A stretch of DNA of 64,000 nt, taken from assembly GCF_000801105.2 (NCBI RefSeq), contig NC_079515.1, positions 7,378,001 through 7,442,000 on the forward strand, read 5' to 3'. This document shows, piece by piece, positions 22,903-34,497 of this stretch. Origin of the DNA: Raphanus sativus (Eukaryota > Streptophyta > Magnoliopsida > Brassicales > Brassicaceae). Under the pieces are notes generated by a model, which saw only the letters and a program-made list of their open reading frames with translations, made no database searches and was not told the origin of the DNA. The position numbers and the translations under genes are program-made. Numbering within the stretch: position 1 is the first letter of the stretch; each line of letters starts with the position of its first letter.

Positions 22903-25900
22903 AATGAGAGATTGGATAAGAAAGAAACTTAGATTGATATAAAAGAGAAAACATCCAACACTGGAAATATCCCCTCTAAATTACAACAACCTCTAACTGT
23001 TTGGTTAGTCAGAACACAACGACAACACAATGCCTTTTGTTTCTTCTATACCAAACTATTAAATTCAAAATGCAAATGAGTTTTAAATAAAGATAGATGC
23101 AACAACTATTAAAAAATAACTCTCCTAACCATAAACACCAAGGCTATGTCTAGGATGTCTTTGTCGGACCATTATTCTTCAGAAATCAGATCTGGGCCTT
23201 GCATTGCCTCGGCTTCGGTCTGAGGCTGAGGCTTGGGCTGTGCTTGTTCTCCTTCCTCGACTTCTTGTCCATGTTCCTCTCCTTGGGTTTCAGCTTCAGT
23301 CTGGGCTGCTGCCTCCTCTGGGGGCATTTCTTCCATGGCTTCTGGCTCCACTTCTTCCACGGCTTGTGGCTGCACTTGTCCCACCCCATGTGGCTCCACA
23401 ATCAATATTGGTAGTAGTCCTTCCACCTCCTGTCTAACTTGCGACATTGCTATAACGCCGTTGCCTCCAATACCAGCATTCAAGCCATCCAAGATTTCTT
23501 TTGCTTTCTCACACTGAAAAATTTAGAGACCAAAACCAAACATATAAGAATCAAGAATTCCATTTAAAAAAAAAAGAAATCAAATAAAGGTCAACACTGT
23601 TAACTAAACTTACAGCAAAGTCAAGCTTTCTCTTGAGTTCTCCATAGTCAGATTCCAATGTCCCGGTAGCTTCCCTGATGGACATTGGTGTGGCACTCTA
23701 GGTTCATAAAAGAACAACAGGTTAGGTATAAAATTCTTCACCAAATTCAAGACAGACAATAATTTTTAAATAAGAGACAAGTGCTTATACTATTTGAAAC
23801 GTTTCTAATGAGAAGAAGGTGCAATAAACAAGATAAAGCCAAACAACACCAACCAGATAAAGACAAACCAAAAAGCGAGGGGACAGCAATATAATAAGAC
23901 AACATCTGCAAACTAGTCAGGATCTAGATTCTCTCTTACATGCTATAAAACAGACAACCCGACAATGATTTTAATTAACAAATGATTGCAATAAAGTAAT
24001 AACCTTAACACAGATATTACGAATCTATCTCAATCAAGATGACAAAGATTGTAATATATGGGATCGGAAATTACCTTTCTGGGTCTGTTCCTAACGATCT
24101 TAGGTGGACGTCCAGGTCCACGCCTCATCTTTGACGCAACCGCCACAGTTTCTCCACCAGCTGGAGCAGCGTTGGCGACTCCACCGCTAGATTCACCTAT
24201 GAGTTGCCTCTTCCTCTGTCTCCCAGCAGCTCTAAGACTCGGTGGCCTACCCCTGCCTTGCATGCTTGCATTTGGAAGACCTAGAATCACACCCGCAGTT
24301 GGAGCGACCGGAACAGCTTCGTCTCTCCTTGGACGACGACCAGGTCGTCCGTTTGCCGAATCAGAAACCACCTGGGTAGGATTGGTTACAGGCAACTCGG
24401 GTTGCTCACGGCTTGACTGTCCGCGGGACAGGACGGCGACGGGTCGAGCATTGATGGGTTGTTGCTCTTGTGGAGCTTCGGGCCTAGCCTTTGGAGGGCG
24501 TCCAGGGCCTCGCCTCTGAGGCTGAGAAGGCAAAGCCCAAGCGGAGCCAGAAGCAGAAGCAGAAGCAGCCAGCAGAGCAAGAGGAGAGGTGTTCCTCAGA
24601 AAAACCTCAGATCTGGGAGCCACTATATCTCTCGCAACAGCCACGTTCTGCCGAGGAGGAGGAGGAGGAGGAGGAGGAGCAGCAGCAGCAGCGATCTTGT
24701 ATGATTTGTTAACCATGGTGAGAACGCCATTATTCTTCAACGTCTTGAGATGGTAAGTCATCAAAACCTCGTGAGAAGGAGGCAAAACAGCGTTCGATCT
24801 CTTGATATGCGTCGAGATCGTCTGCTTGGTCGAACCACCTGGTTGGTTCAAGTCCCTGATTGCGTCACAGATCATCTACACACATAGAAAATGTCAGCAC
24901 TTCAATAAAAAAGACCAAACAGAATTGAGTTTAAACTTAAAGTATAAGAGTTTAGATCCAAACTTACATTGTCGTAAGGAGGGTAGTCTATGGAAGGCTG
25001 TGCCCGTGCAGGAACAAGAGCAAACTGAGAAGAAGGAGAGATTTGCTGCTGGGGCTGGGGCAGGAACTGGAGACGGGACTGGAACTGAGGCCTAGGCTGG
25101 AACTGGGGACGGCGCTGGAACTGGGGCATGTGCTGGAACTGAGGCTGGGGCTGGGGCTGGAACTGGGGATGGAAATAGACATTGTTGGACTGGTTAATAG
25201 GTCGTACATGGAAAACGGGTTGGTTGGGAGGAGAGCCACGACCGCGGACAATGGAAGTGTTAGAAGGATGGTTAGGGTCCATCTGATAAGAAAACACTGA
25301 AAACAAAACAAAAACGGCTAAAAATGAGATTTAGTTTTTTTTTCCACTGGAAGATTATATTATTAAAAAAAAAATTATATTGATTATGATAACAACCAAT
25401 AAACCGCACAACTTATAACACAAAAGCTAGCAGGTTTTGATCAAAAAAAAAAAAGCTAGCAGGTTAAACAAAAACCTAGAGGAAGAATCCAACAAAGAGA
25501 GATTTAGTTTTTTTTCTAAGGGATTTCTTTTTGATTATTGTTTGTTTTGTAAATGTGAAATTTTTTCTGAAGAAAGTTTTGTAAATGTGAAATATGAATA
25601 TAATAATTGGGAGATTAAATAGATAAAATTGGGTTGAAATGATAGGCTGGGATGATTAATTAGGAAGAGGATTTGAGTTATTTGACTATGGAATTATGTT
25701 AAACTTACCATTTGAATAATATTTTATGATGTATTTTGACTAAGATTGATGACTTTTTTGCTAATATTTTATTTTTGAGATTTTTTTCGACAATAATAAA
25801 GATACTTTCATGATTTTATAAAAGACATATCTCGTTTTCTATGTAAATAATTATACATATATTTCTTGGAAAAATAAATAAGAATATCTAGTTACAAGAA

Positions 25901-26010
25901 ATAAACAAGGACCTCCCGTCGCCAAAAGAAAAAAAAAACAAGGACCTCTATTGCTTTCTCATACATAAAGGAAGTGTAGCGAAAACCTTGTAGCATTAAG
26001 TAGATGAGCT
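22903..26010. repeat. Tandem duplication block A (HON4 copy A and flanks)
   Basis: About 3.1 kb closely similar to block B at 30778-34435 in the same orientation. Similarity starts at AATGAGARATTGGATAAG on the left and ends at GCATTAAG on the right, so the copied segment includes the whole gene, its promoter side and about 700 bp beyond. Block A lacks the Helitron present in block B and so preserves its empty site at about 25851. Confidence 0.85.
23172..25282 (-). CDS. HON4: Linker-histone (GH1) AT-hook protein, HON4-like, copy A
   Basis: Four minus-strand exons, 25282-24968, 24875-24075, 23697-23614 and 23513-23172, joining to 513 residues. Order: Pro/Gln/Phe-rich N-terminus with FQPQPQ-type repeats (about 40-85); a winged-helix H1/H5 globular domain (about 100-165, MICDAIRDLN...HLKTLKNNGVLTMVNKSYKI); a poly-Ala/Pro linker; four AT-hook-like motifs, RRGPGRPPK (226-234), GRPGRRPRR (281-289), GRGRPP (312-317) and RRGPGRPPK (356-364); then an acidic Glu/Gln-rich tail ending in ISEE. 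This GH1-HMGA layout predicts a nuclear chromatin protein binding linker DNA and AT-rich minor grooves. Position between HAL3A and MPK9 matches Arabidopsis At3g18035. No lesion seen; it is probably the ancestral copy because its C-terminus is longer and all hooks are kept. Confidence 0.88.
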
Positions 26011-26235
26011 CAATTAAAGAGCGTATGACAAGCAAATATAAAGGATGGTTTGGATGCATAAAATAACTACATAGACGAAATAATATCCATCACTAATAGT
26101 ATAATACTATCCAGAAAGGTGTTAATAATAGATTGATTTTTGAAATTATTGTATTTGTGATACACACATAACAATGAGCTGATATTGGTATTGATTAGAT
26201 AATTAATTTAATGTATAATATTTATATATATTATA

Positions 26236-26450
26236 CTCTCTATGTTTCATTATAAAAAAAAATTTAAATTTTCTGTTTTGCCTATGTTTAAAATGTTATT
26301 TTGTTTGATTTTATTAATTAATCAGATAAGAGTAATGGTAAAAACTAAAAAAAAAACATTTAATATTTGCTATGAAAATGTAAAACTACATTTATAATGA
26401 AACAAAATTTAAAAACTAAAACGATATTAAATATAAAATGGAATGAATAA
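26236..26450. mobile_element. Diverged Stowaway-like MITE
   Basis: TA-flanked segment with inverted ends: CTCTCTATGTTTCATTATAA on the left, and on the right ATATAAAATGGAATGAATAA, whose reverse complement is TTATTCATTCCATTTTATAT. The match to the Stowaway consensus is weaker than for the other copies. Confidence 0.45.
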
Positions 26451-27054
26451 TACATGATTTTTCAAATAATTAACTGTAATAACGAGAATAGATCTATTTT
26501 GATATTTTTTCATATTTAAATAATTTATATTCGGTATAATTTTTTTGTGAATGTAAATAATTACTTATGATCATTTTAAAATTATTAATGCATGGATGAA
26601 GAAAAATGCTACCAAATTATGACCCTTCAGTCGTTTCAACGAAGACTTTCTGCTAGAAAGTACGTTAACCAGCTAGGATAAAATATTTTTTATGATAATT
26701 GGTATCAGGTTATATAGCGGTTAAAAAAATTTAAGAGTAAGAAAAATACAAGAAGATAAATATGTGCATGATGTGGTGCACCTAATAAATTAATAAATCA
26801 TATGTTTTTAATGTCTACGACGGTTCAGGTTTAGACACTTTCACGAATTCCATCGAATCAAGACATCTTTCCCACTTAACCAGTATTTGCAAACATAGAT
26901 CATTTATTTTGAAGGGTTTCTTTCAAATTGGAAGATCATCAATTTGCATTGATCTTGTGATACATACATAAATGAAGAAACAATAAAGTATTTAGCGTTT
27001 TGGATATGATCCTAGAGATATTCTCAAATTAGCATAAACAAAGTTATTTTTTTG

Positions 27055-27185
27055 GGCTGAGGCACAAGTTTCTCTTACACAAGGAATTAGTCAAACTCGA
27101 TTACAAGTAGCAGCAACAATATTGTCAATTCCAGGTAAATGGTGTTTTACAGATGAATCATGGAAAAATCAGGAATTTATCAAGA
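27055..27185 (+). pseudogene. LINE RNase H-like fragment
   Basis: The plus-strand translation contains AEAQVSLTQG, then SIPGKWCFTDESWKNQ, like the GxWCFTDGSWK motif that opens the RNase H-like domain of plant L1-type LINEs. The frame stops soon after. It lies in the opposite orientation to the zinc-finger remnant next to it, so the element has been rearranged. Confidence 0.4.
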
Positions 27186-27261
27186 ACAAGAATTCCTGAA
27201 TAAGGTTCATGAAACTTGTGTATATTAGATACCGTGGATGGTCAGGACGTTACGCAAGATG

Positions 27262-28255
27262 TTTATTAATTCCTCTTCTACTCCACATCTTGCACATTGG
27301 ATATCACATTAGATATCTCTTGTACAAAGTTTTTTTAACCGAAATACATCATGAGATTATTTTCGAAGTGAAATTTTAATCTTTGGTGGTCCACAAACTT
27401 TCCAAGAGAAAGCCTTCAAAATATCAACATCTTGCCTAGGGGTGGGCGTTCGGGTATCCGTTCGGGTTTCGGTTCGGGTCTGTTCGGATTTTGGGTTTTC
27501 GGGGTTAAAGATTTCAGCCCCATTCGGGTATTTTTAAATTTTGGTTCGGGTTTGGTTCAGATCCTTGCGGGTTCGGATAACCCGTTTAAATTATTTTTAA
27601 AATTTTAAAATTCATTATATACTTTAAACATCTCAAAATTTATAAACAAAATAATATATTACATATAAATTTCAATAACATGTGTCAAAGTATCAAAACT
27701 TAACATATAAATTGGTTTGATTTGGATATTTGGATAAAAATAATACATATTTTTATGTATTTTTGGTGTTTTGAGTATACTTTAACTATTTAGATATGTA
27801 TTTTTGACTATTTGTATATATTTTTAAGTATTGTGGACAATTTAAAAGTATTACTAGATTTTGGTATTATATATGTTTTAGATGCTTTTTAATATACATT
27901 CAATCTACAAATAGTTAAAACATATATGTATATTAATCTATTTCGGATACATTCGGATACCCAAAATATTTCGGTTCGGATCGGGTTCGGTTTCGGTTAT
28001 TTAAATACCAAAAATTTAAATCCATTCGGATATTTAGTTAATTTTGGTTCAGATTTGGTACTACTTTTTCGAATCGAATTCGGTTCTTCGGATTCGGTTT
28101 TTTTGCCCAGCCATAATCTTTCCCATATACTACAAGTGGTCGCCATAAATCCAAATACACCCTTTTGATTTGATAACTCGATTTAATCAAGTATTTTCTT
28201 TGTTAGTAAAGTGCCATCCATCTTTGTCCGTCCAGAGCAGATGAAGAATCAATCT
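27262..28255 (-). pseudogene. LINE zf-RVT remnant, copy 1 (split by hAT)
   Basis: Minus-strand translation, outside the hAT insertion at 27437-28115, reads DKDGWHFTNKE and then DVDILKAFSWKVCGPPKIK, with CDIQCARCGVEEELIN further on. This is the order of the zinc-binding reverse-transcriptase domain (zf-RVT) of plant LINEs. Several stops show it is dead. A second copy lies at 29324-30770. Confidence 0.6.
27437..28115. mobile_element. Non-autonomous hAT element, 679 bp
   Basis: Ends TAGGGGTGGGCG and (reverse complement of the right) TATGGCTGGGCA, with an 8-bp duplication ATCTTGCC (27429-27436) / ATCTTTCC (28116-28123) differing by one base. Subterminal GGTTCGG/GTTCGGGT repeats match those of 7142-7818 in opposite orientation. 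The duplicated LINE sequence at about 29498-29506 reads ATCTTGTCC without insertion, an empty-site control. Confidence 0.88.
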
Positions 28256-28260
28256 ATCAA

Positions 28261-28600
28261 TCTATACTATTAAAGCAGATGAATGTTTATAAATCTGTCC
28301 CTGAAATTTTTAAGTAATTACAAAAATTGCATGTATTTGTTTCCAGCATTATTTGAAACCAATCAAAAGTCATTATTTTGCAATTACATTAAAGAGTATT
28401 TAATATAATTCAGTTCTTACCCTTTTTGAAAATTTTGTTTCCTAAATGTTTGTATTATATCTTTCTAAAAAATCTTTATCATTATTAATTATTTGAAAGC
28501 ATTTATTAAATGAAACTTCAAAATAAAATCAAGTTAAAATAACAAATGATTAAATCAACAAAATCATAATACATGTCTGAATTATCTCAACTCCTTAAAA
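28261..28600 (+). mobile_element. Helitron 5' fragment
   Basis: Begins TCTATACTATTAAAGCAGAT after an A, the typical Helitron 5' end, and runs about 340 bp nearly identical to the first part of the next element, then stops where a second full 5' end starts. It has no 3' hairpin or CTAG of its own. Confidence 0.7.
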
Positions 28601-29314
28601 TCTATACTATTAAAGCAGATAAATGTTTATTAGTCTGCCCCTAAAAATTTTTAAGTAATTACTAAAATTGCATGTACCTTTTTCCAGCATAATTTGCAAC
28701 CAATCAAAAGTCATTATTTGCAATTACATTAAATTAAAGAATATTTAATATAATTCAGTTCTTATCTTTTTTGAAAATTTTGTTTCCTAAATGTTTGTAT
28801 TATATCTTTCCAAAAAATATTTCACATTATTAATTATTTTGAAAACATTTATTAAATGAAACTTCAAAATAAAATCAAGTTGAAATAACAAATGATTAAA
28901 TCAACAAAATCATAATACAGGTCTGAATTATCTCAACTCCTTAAGTATAGATTCATTTAAAATAAAAACTAAATCACATAAACTAAAATTATAGAAAATG
29001 TTTTGAAACCACAAATGAATTTTTCAATACAAGAGTGTTGAAGATATAAAATATTTTATTTAGATTTAAAAATAAGTGTAAAATAAGTTTAACTTCGGTT
29101 AAAAAAATAAAATCATATTACGGGTTAGAATTATTCTGAGTTTTCTAAAATTTAGTCATATTGAAAATAACAAAAATAAATCATATAAGTAAATGTAAGA
29201 TAAATTTTATAAAATTTAAAATATATAATTTTTCAAAAATCATAATTTTTGTTACATAAAATATTTTTCTAACAAAAAATGTACCCACCCTTTTAAAGGC
29301 GGGTCAAAATCTAG
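28601..29314 (+). mobile_element. Non-autonomous Helitron, 714 bp
   Basis: 5' end TCTATACTATTAAAGC preceded by A. The 3' end has a hairpin-forming CCCACCCTTTTAAAGGCGGG segment (about 29284-29303), then GTCAAAATCTAG followed by T. Insertion between A and T, a 5' TC and a 3' CTAG after a short hairpin are diagnostic of Helitrons. No Rep/helicase coding is present. Confidence 0.85.
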
Positions 29315-29323
29315 TAATAATCT

Positions 29324-30770
29324 TAAGATTTATTGATTTCTCCTCTGCTTCACATCTTGCACATTGAATATCACCTTAGATACCTCTTGTACAAAGGTTA
29401 TTTTACCGAATACATCTTGAAATTATGTGCCAAATAAAATTTTAATCTTTGGTGAGCAACGAAATTTCCAAGAGAAAGCTTTTGAAATATCAACATCTTG
29501 TCCATATACTACAAGTGGTCGCCATATATCTAGATACATTCTTTCGACTTGATACCCCGATTAACCAAGTATTTACCTTTGTTACTTAAGTGTCACTAGA
29601 TCATGACCCGCTCGACCGAGCGGGAGTAAATTTTTTTTTATCTTTGTTTTTACTAAATGTTATACATGATCTCAATGTGTATTAATATAAAATTTTGATT
29701 AAATAGCAACGTGTACTAATGTGTTTAAATAAGTAATGTGTTTAATTACTAAATTTGATTTTTAATTTTTATGATAACGTAAAGTAAATTTTTCTATATT
29801 ATTTTAAATATATAGTGCTATATATTTTGTATTTCCAACATTTATCATATAAAGCTTACATTGGGATATTATTTATATGAAAATACGTATAACATAATAT
29901 ATTTATATATTATATAAACATATGCACACCCGCACGGATTTTATTTTTAAAATGTATTCTATATTATTTAGTTTTATGTAGTACCGAGTTTGTATATTCA
30001 ATTTTGTGTTTAAAGAACAATATCAAAACTGTCTTTCGTATGTAAAAATAACATTTGCAATCGCGAGTTGTGTCTTTTTATTGTAACACAAAATTTATAT
30101 AAAACTTATGTTTTTTTGTACATTACGAAATTTAATTTTTTAAATAATTATTACGTAATTTCAAAATGAATTTGATCTCTGAGGTCTAATATATTTTGTG
30201 TGTAATGGTTCAAAGCATTTTTGATATATATTATATTTCAGTTTGGTTTGTTTTTAGTATTACTGTATAAATATAATACTATACAATATTACTATATTCT
30301 ATACAATATATGAAGCTATGTGTTATTTGTTTTAGAAAGTAGATTAGTCCCAACATAGTTATAAGAATAGTCATATCTTTATGTATGTGTCTATGACTTA
30401 TCTACCTAATGTTATTCGTACTAATAAAATTAATATGGCCAATGAAAATATACTGATCAATTTAAAATGAATTGTATAGGGTAATTGTAGAACGATTAAT
30501 ATTTTGGTATTCTTAGTATATATCTTATTTAAATCGACATGTAATAAATATAAAAATCATATATGGAATATGAACAAAAAGAAGAATTGTATTTAAGGAA
30601 ATACATCAATACAAAGTTAGAGTATGGTACGTATTATATATAAAGAATGAGACATTTAATTTAAATATATGAGGTCCATCTTTAAAAATCCACCTAGAAG
30701 AAGTTGTAATGTTCCTGTTTTAATAAGATAGATTCATCCTTGTATGTCGTTTGAATCTGGCTTAAAGGAA
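29324..30770 (-). pseudogene. LINE zf-RVT remnant, copy 2 (split by Helitron)
   Basis: 29324-29595 repeats 27270-27436 plus 28116-28215 without the hAT element. After the Helitron at 29596-30732 the similarity resumes: TTCATCCTTGTATGTCG against CATCCATCTTTGTCCGTC of copy 1. Reading frames are broken. It abuts duplication block B, which begins at about 30778. Confidence 0.55.
29596..30732 (-). mobile_element. Non-autonomous Helitron, 1137 bp, minus strand
   Basis: On the minus strand it starts TCTATCTTATTAAAACAGGA after an A at 30733 and ends with the hairpin CCCGCTCGGTCGAGCGGG and TCATGATCTAG before a T (29595). Comparison with LINE copy 1 gives the pre-insertion sequence. The hairpin differs from that of 28601-29314, so this is another family. 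Confidence 0.85.
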
Positions 30771-31062
30771 TACTTTCAATGAGAAATTGGATAAGAAAGA
30801 AACTTAGATTGATATAAAAGAGAAAACATCCAACACTGGAAATATCCCCTCTAAATTACAACAACCTCTTACTGTTTGGTTAGTTAGACACACAACGACA
30901 ATACAATGCCTTTTGTTTCTTCTATACCAAACTATTAAATTCAAAATGCAAATGAGTTTTAAATAAAGATAGATGCAACAACTATTAAAAAAAGAACTCT
31001 CCTAACCATAAACACCAAGGCTATGTCTAGGATGTCTTTGTCGGACCATTGTTTTTCAGAAA

Positions 31063-33080
31063 TCAGATCTGGGCCCCTTGCATTGCCTGGGCTTCGGTCT
31101 GAGGCTGAGGCTGGGGCTGTGCTTGTTCTCCTTCCTCAACTTCTTGTCCATGTTCCTCTCCTTGGATTTCAGCTTCAGTCTGCGCTGCTGCCTCCTCTGG
31201 CGGCACGTCTTCCATGGCTTCTGGCTCCACTTCTTCCACGGCGTGTGGCTGCACTTGTCCCACGCCATGTGGCTCCACAGTCAATATTGGTATTAGTCCT
31301 TCCACCTCCTGTCTAGCTTGCGACATTGCTATAACGTCGTTGCTCACATTACCAGCATTCAACATATCCAAGATTTCTTTTGCCTTCTCGCACTGAAACA
31401 TTCAGATACCAAAACCAAACATAAGAATCAAGAATTCAATCCAAAAAAAAAATCAAATAAAGGACAAGACTGTTCATCATAATCAACTAAACTTACAGCA
31501 AAGTCCAGCTTTCTCTTGAGTTCTCCATAGGCAGATTCAAATGTCTCGGTAGCTTCCCTGATGGACATTGGTGTGGCACTCTAGATTCATAAAAGAACAA
31601 GAAGTCAGGTATAAAGTTCTTCACCAAATTCAAGACAGACGATAATGTTTTAAATAAAATACAACTCTTATACCAATTGAAACACGTTTCTAATGAGAAG
31701 AAGGTGCGAAATGACACCAACCAGATAAAGACAAACCAAAAAGCAAGGGGACAGGAATATAATGAGACAACATCTGGAAACTAGTTAGGTTTTAGATTCT
31801 TAATTGAAAACAGACAACCCGACAATGATTTAACTAACAAATGATTGCAATAAAGTAATAACATTTACACAGATATTGCGAATCTAGCGATCTACACAGA
31901 TGACGAGGATTGTATAATATATGGGACAAGAAATTACCCTAGGTGGACGTCCAGGTCCACGCCTCATCCTTGACGCAACCGCTACAGTTTCTCCACCAGC
32001 TGGAGCAGCGATGGCGACTCCACCGCTAGATTCACCTATGCATAGCCTCTTCCTCTGTCTCCCAGCAGCTCTAAGACTCGGTGGCCTACCCCTGCCTTGC
32101 ATGCTTGCATTCCTACTTGGAGTTGGAGCGATGGGAACAGCTCCGTCCGCCCTTGGATGACCACCAGGACGTCCGTTTGCTGACTCCATAACCACCTGGG
32201 TCGGATTGGGTACATGCAACTCGGGTTGCTCACGGCTTGACTGTCCGCGGGACAGGACAGCGATGGGTCCAGCAGTGATGGGTTGTTGCTCTTGTGGAGC
32301 TTCAGGATTAGCCATTGGAGGGCGTCCACGGCCTCGCATCTGACGCTGAGAACCCGAAGCAGAAGCCGAGCCAGAAGCAGAGGCAACCAGAAGAGCAAGC
32401 GGAGAGGTATTCATCAGAGGAACCTCAGATCTGGGGGCCACCGGATCTGCCGCAACAGCCACGTTTTGAGGAGGAGGAGGAGTAGGGGGTGGAGGAGTAG
32501 GAGGAGGAGGAGGAGGAGCAGCAGCAGCAGCGATCTTGTATGATTTGTTAACCATGGTGAGAACGCCATTATTCTTCAACGTCTTGAGATGGAAAGTCAT
32601 CAAAACCTCGTGAGAAGGAGGCAAAACAGCGTTCGATCTCTTGATATGCCTCGAGATCCTCCGCTTGGTCGAACCATCCGGTTGGTTCAAGTCCCTAATT
32701 GCGTCACAGATCATCTACACACATAGAAAAAGGTCAGCACCTAAAAAAACAAACAGAATTGAGTTTAAAGTATAAGAGTTTATATCCAAACTTACATCGT
32801 CGTAAGGAGGGTAGGTTATGGAAGGCTGCACCTGCGCAGGAACAAGAGCTAACTGAGAAGAAGGAGGGATTTGCTGCTGGGGCTGGGGCTGGAACTGGGG
32901 ACGAGTCTGGAAAGGAGGACGAGGCTGGAACTGGAACTGGGGCCTGGGCTGGAACTGAGGCTGGGGATGGAAATAGACATTGATAGACTGGTTAATAGGT
33001 GGTACATGGAAAACGGGTTGGTTGGGAGGAGAGCCACGACCGCGGACAATGGAAGTGTTAGAAGGATGGTTAGGGTCCAT
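31063..33080 (-). CDS. Linker-histone (GH1) AT-hook protein, HON4-like, copy B
   Basis: Four minus-strand exons, 33080-32796, 32714-31938, 31580-31497 and 31392-31063, joining to 491 residues. Same layout as copy A: Gln/Pro/Phe repeats, winged-helix domain (about 90-155), Ala/Pro/Thr linker, AT-hook region, acidic tail. Differences: the second hook reads GRPGGHPR instead of GRPGRRPR, so it has probably lost minor-groove binding. Exon 2 ends at GRPPR, omitting the basic KIVRNRPRK run of copy A. Two extra G/C bases just before the end (about 31073) shift the frame, so the protein ends MQGAQI, without the DLISEE tail. The ORF is otherwise open and all splice sites are GT-AG, so it is likely expressed; whether it is redundant with, or competes with, copy A is unknown. 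Confidence 0.85.
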
Positions 33081-33609
33081 CTGAAAACAAAACAAAAACG
33101 GCTCTGAAAATGAGATTTTTTTTTTTTTTTCTTTTCCACTGGAAAATTAAATTGAAAAAAAAGATCATATTGATAGTGATAACAATCCAATAAACTAAAC
33201 AAACATATAACTCAAAAGCTATAGGTTAAGCAAAAACCTAGAGGCTGAATCCAACAAAGGGATGTTTAGTTTTATTTCTTTTTGATTGTTTTTTGATTTG
33301 TAAATGTGAAATATGAATATAAATAATTAGGAGATTATATAGATAAGATTGGGTTGAAATGATAGGCTGGGATAGATTAATTAGGAAAGGATTTGAATCA
33401 TTTGACTAAGGAACTATCTTTAACTTACCATTTGAATAGTACTTCAAGGATGTATTTTGACTAAGATTGATGACTTTCTTTTGTTAATGTTTTAAATCTT
33501 TAGACTTTTTTCGTCCCAAATTAAAATCTTTTAGCAATAAAGTAAATTAAAAAAGACCACCATGATTTTATATTACACATGTATCATTTTTTGTGTAAAT
33601 AATTAATTA

Positions 33610-34321
33610 CTAAATTTTAACCCGTTCTTAAAAAGGGCTGATATATTTTGTTGGGAAATTATTTTAGTTAATAAAAATTATGAATTTTGATAAATTATAT
33701 ATTTTAACTTTTTATGAAATTTATCTTAATTTACTTGTATGACTTATTTTTGTTATTTTCAATATGATTAAATTTTAAAAGATTCTAAATAATTCTAACC
33801 CATAATATGATTTTATTTAAACTGAAGTTAAAATTATTTTACACTGATTTTTTAAATTTAAATAAAATATTTTATATCTTCAACACTCTTGTACTGAAAA
33901 ATTCATTTGTGCCTTTCAAAACATTTTCTATAATTTTATTAAATTTAGTTTATGTGATTTAGTTTTTATTTTAAATGAAACTATTTTTTAAAGAGTTGAG
34001 ATAATTCAGACCCGTATTATGATTTTGTTAATTTAATCATTTGTTATTTCAACTTGATTTTATTTTGAGGTTTCATTTAATAAATGCTTTCAAATAATTA
34101 ATAATGTGAAAGATTTTTTGGAAAGATATGGTGTAAATATTTAGAAAACAAAATTTTCAAAAAAGCTAAGAACATTATATTAAATATTCTTTAATGTAAT
34201 TTGCAAAATAATAACTTTAGATTGGTTGCAAATAATGCTGAAAAAATACATGCAATTTTTATAATTACTTAAAAATTTCAGAGGTAAATTCATAAACAAT
34301 CATCTGCTTTAATAGTATAGA
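33610..34321 (-). mobile_element. Non-autonomous Helitron, 712 bp, minus strand
   Basis: On the minus strand it begins TCTATACTATTAAAGCAGAT and ends AACGGGTTAAAATTTAG before T, with the terminal CTAG mutated to TTAG. It is collinear with 28601-29314 and two bases shorter. Block A at about 25851 lacks it and gives the empty site. Confidence 0.82.
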
Positions 34322-34497
34322 TACATAACATATACTTTTGGAAAATAACAAGAATATCTAAGTTACAAAATAAATAAATAAGGACATCTATTGCTTTCTC
34401 CTACGTAAAGGAATTGCAAAAATTGTTGCATTAAGTAACCTATGGTTGGCGTACTATTATGGCAACGAAAATTCTTTTTAATTTAGGATTATGAATA

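Larger units (their letters stand above)
30778..34435. repeat. Tandem duplication block B (HON4 copy B and flanks)
   Basis: Direct repeat of block A (22903-26010), interrupted by the Helitron at 33610-34321. The spacing between block starts is about 7.9 kb. Exons and introns are both conserved with scattered substitutions and short indels, so this is a genomic duplication, not a retrocopy. Confidence 0.85.

Noticed and set aside
24058..24712. Plus-strand open frames opposite HON4 copy A exon 2, and similar ones at 31023-32543
   Set aside because: They mirror the Ala/Pro/Arg-rich coding strand in antisense and have no splice or family support.
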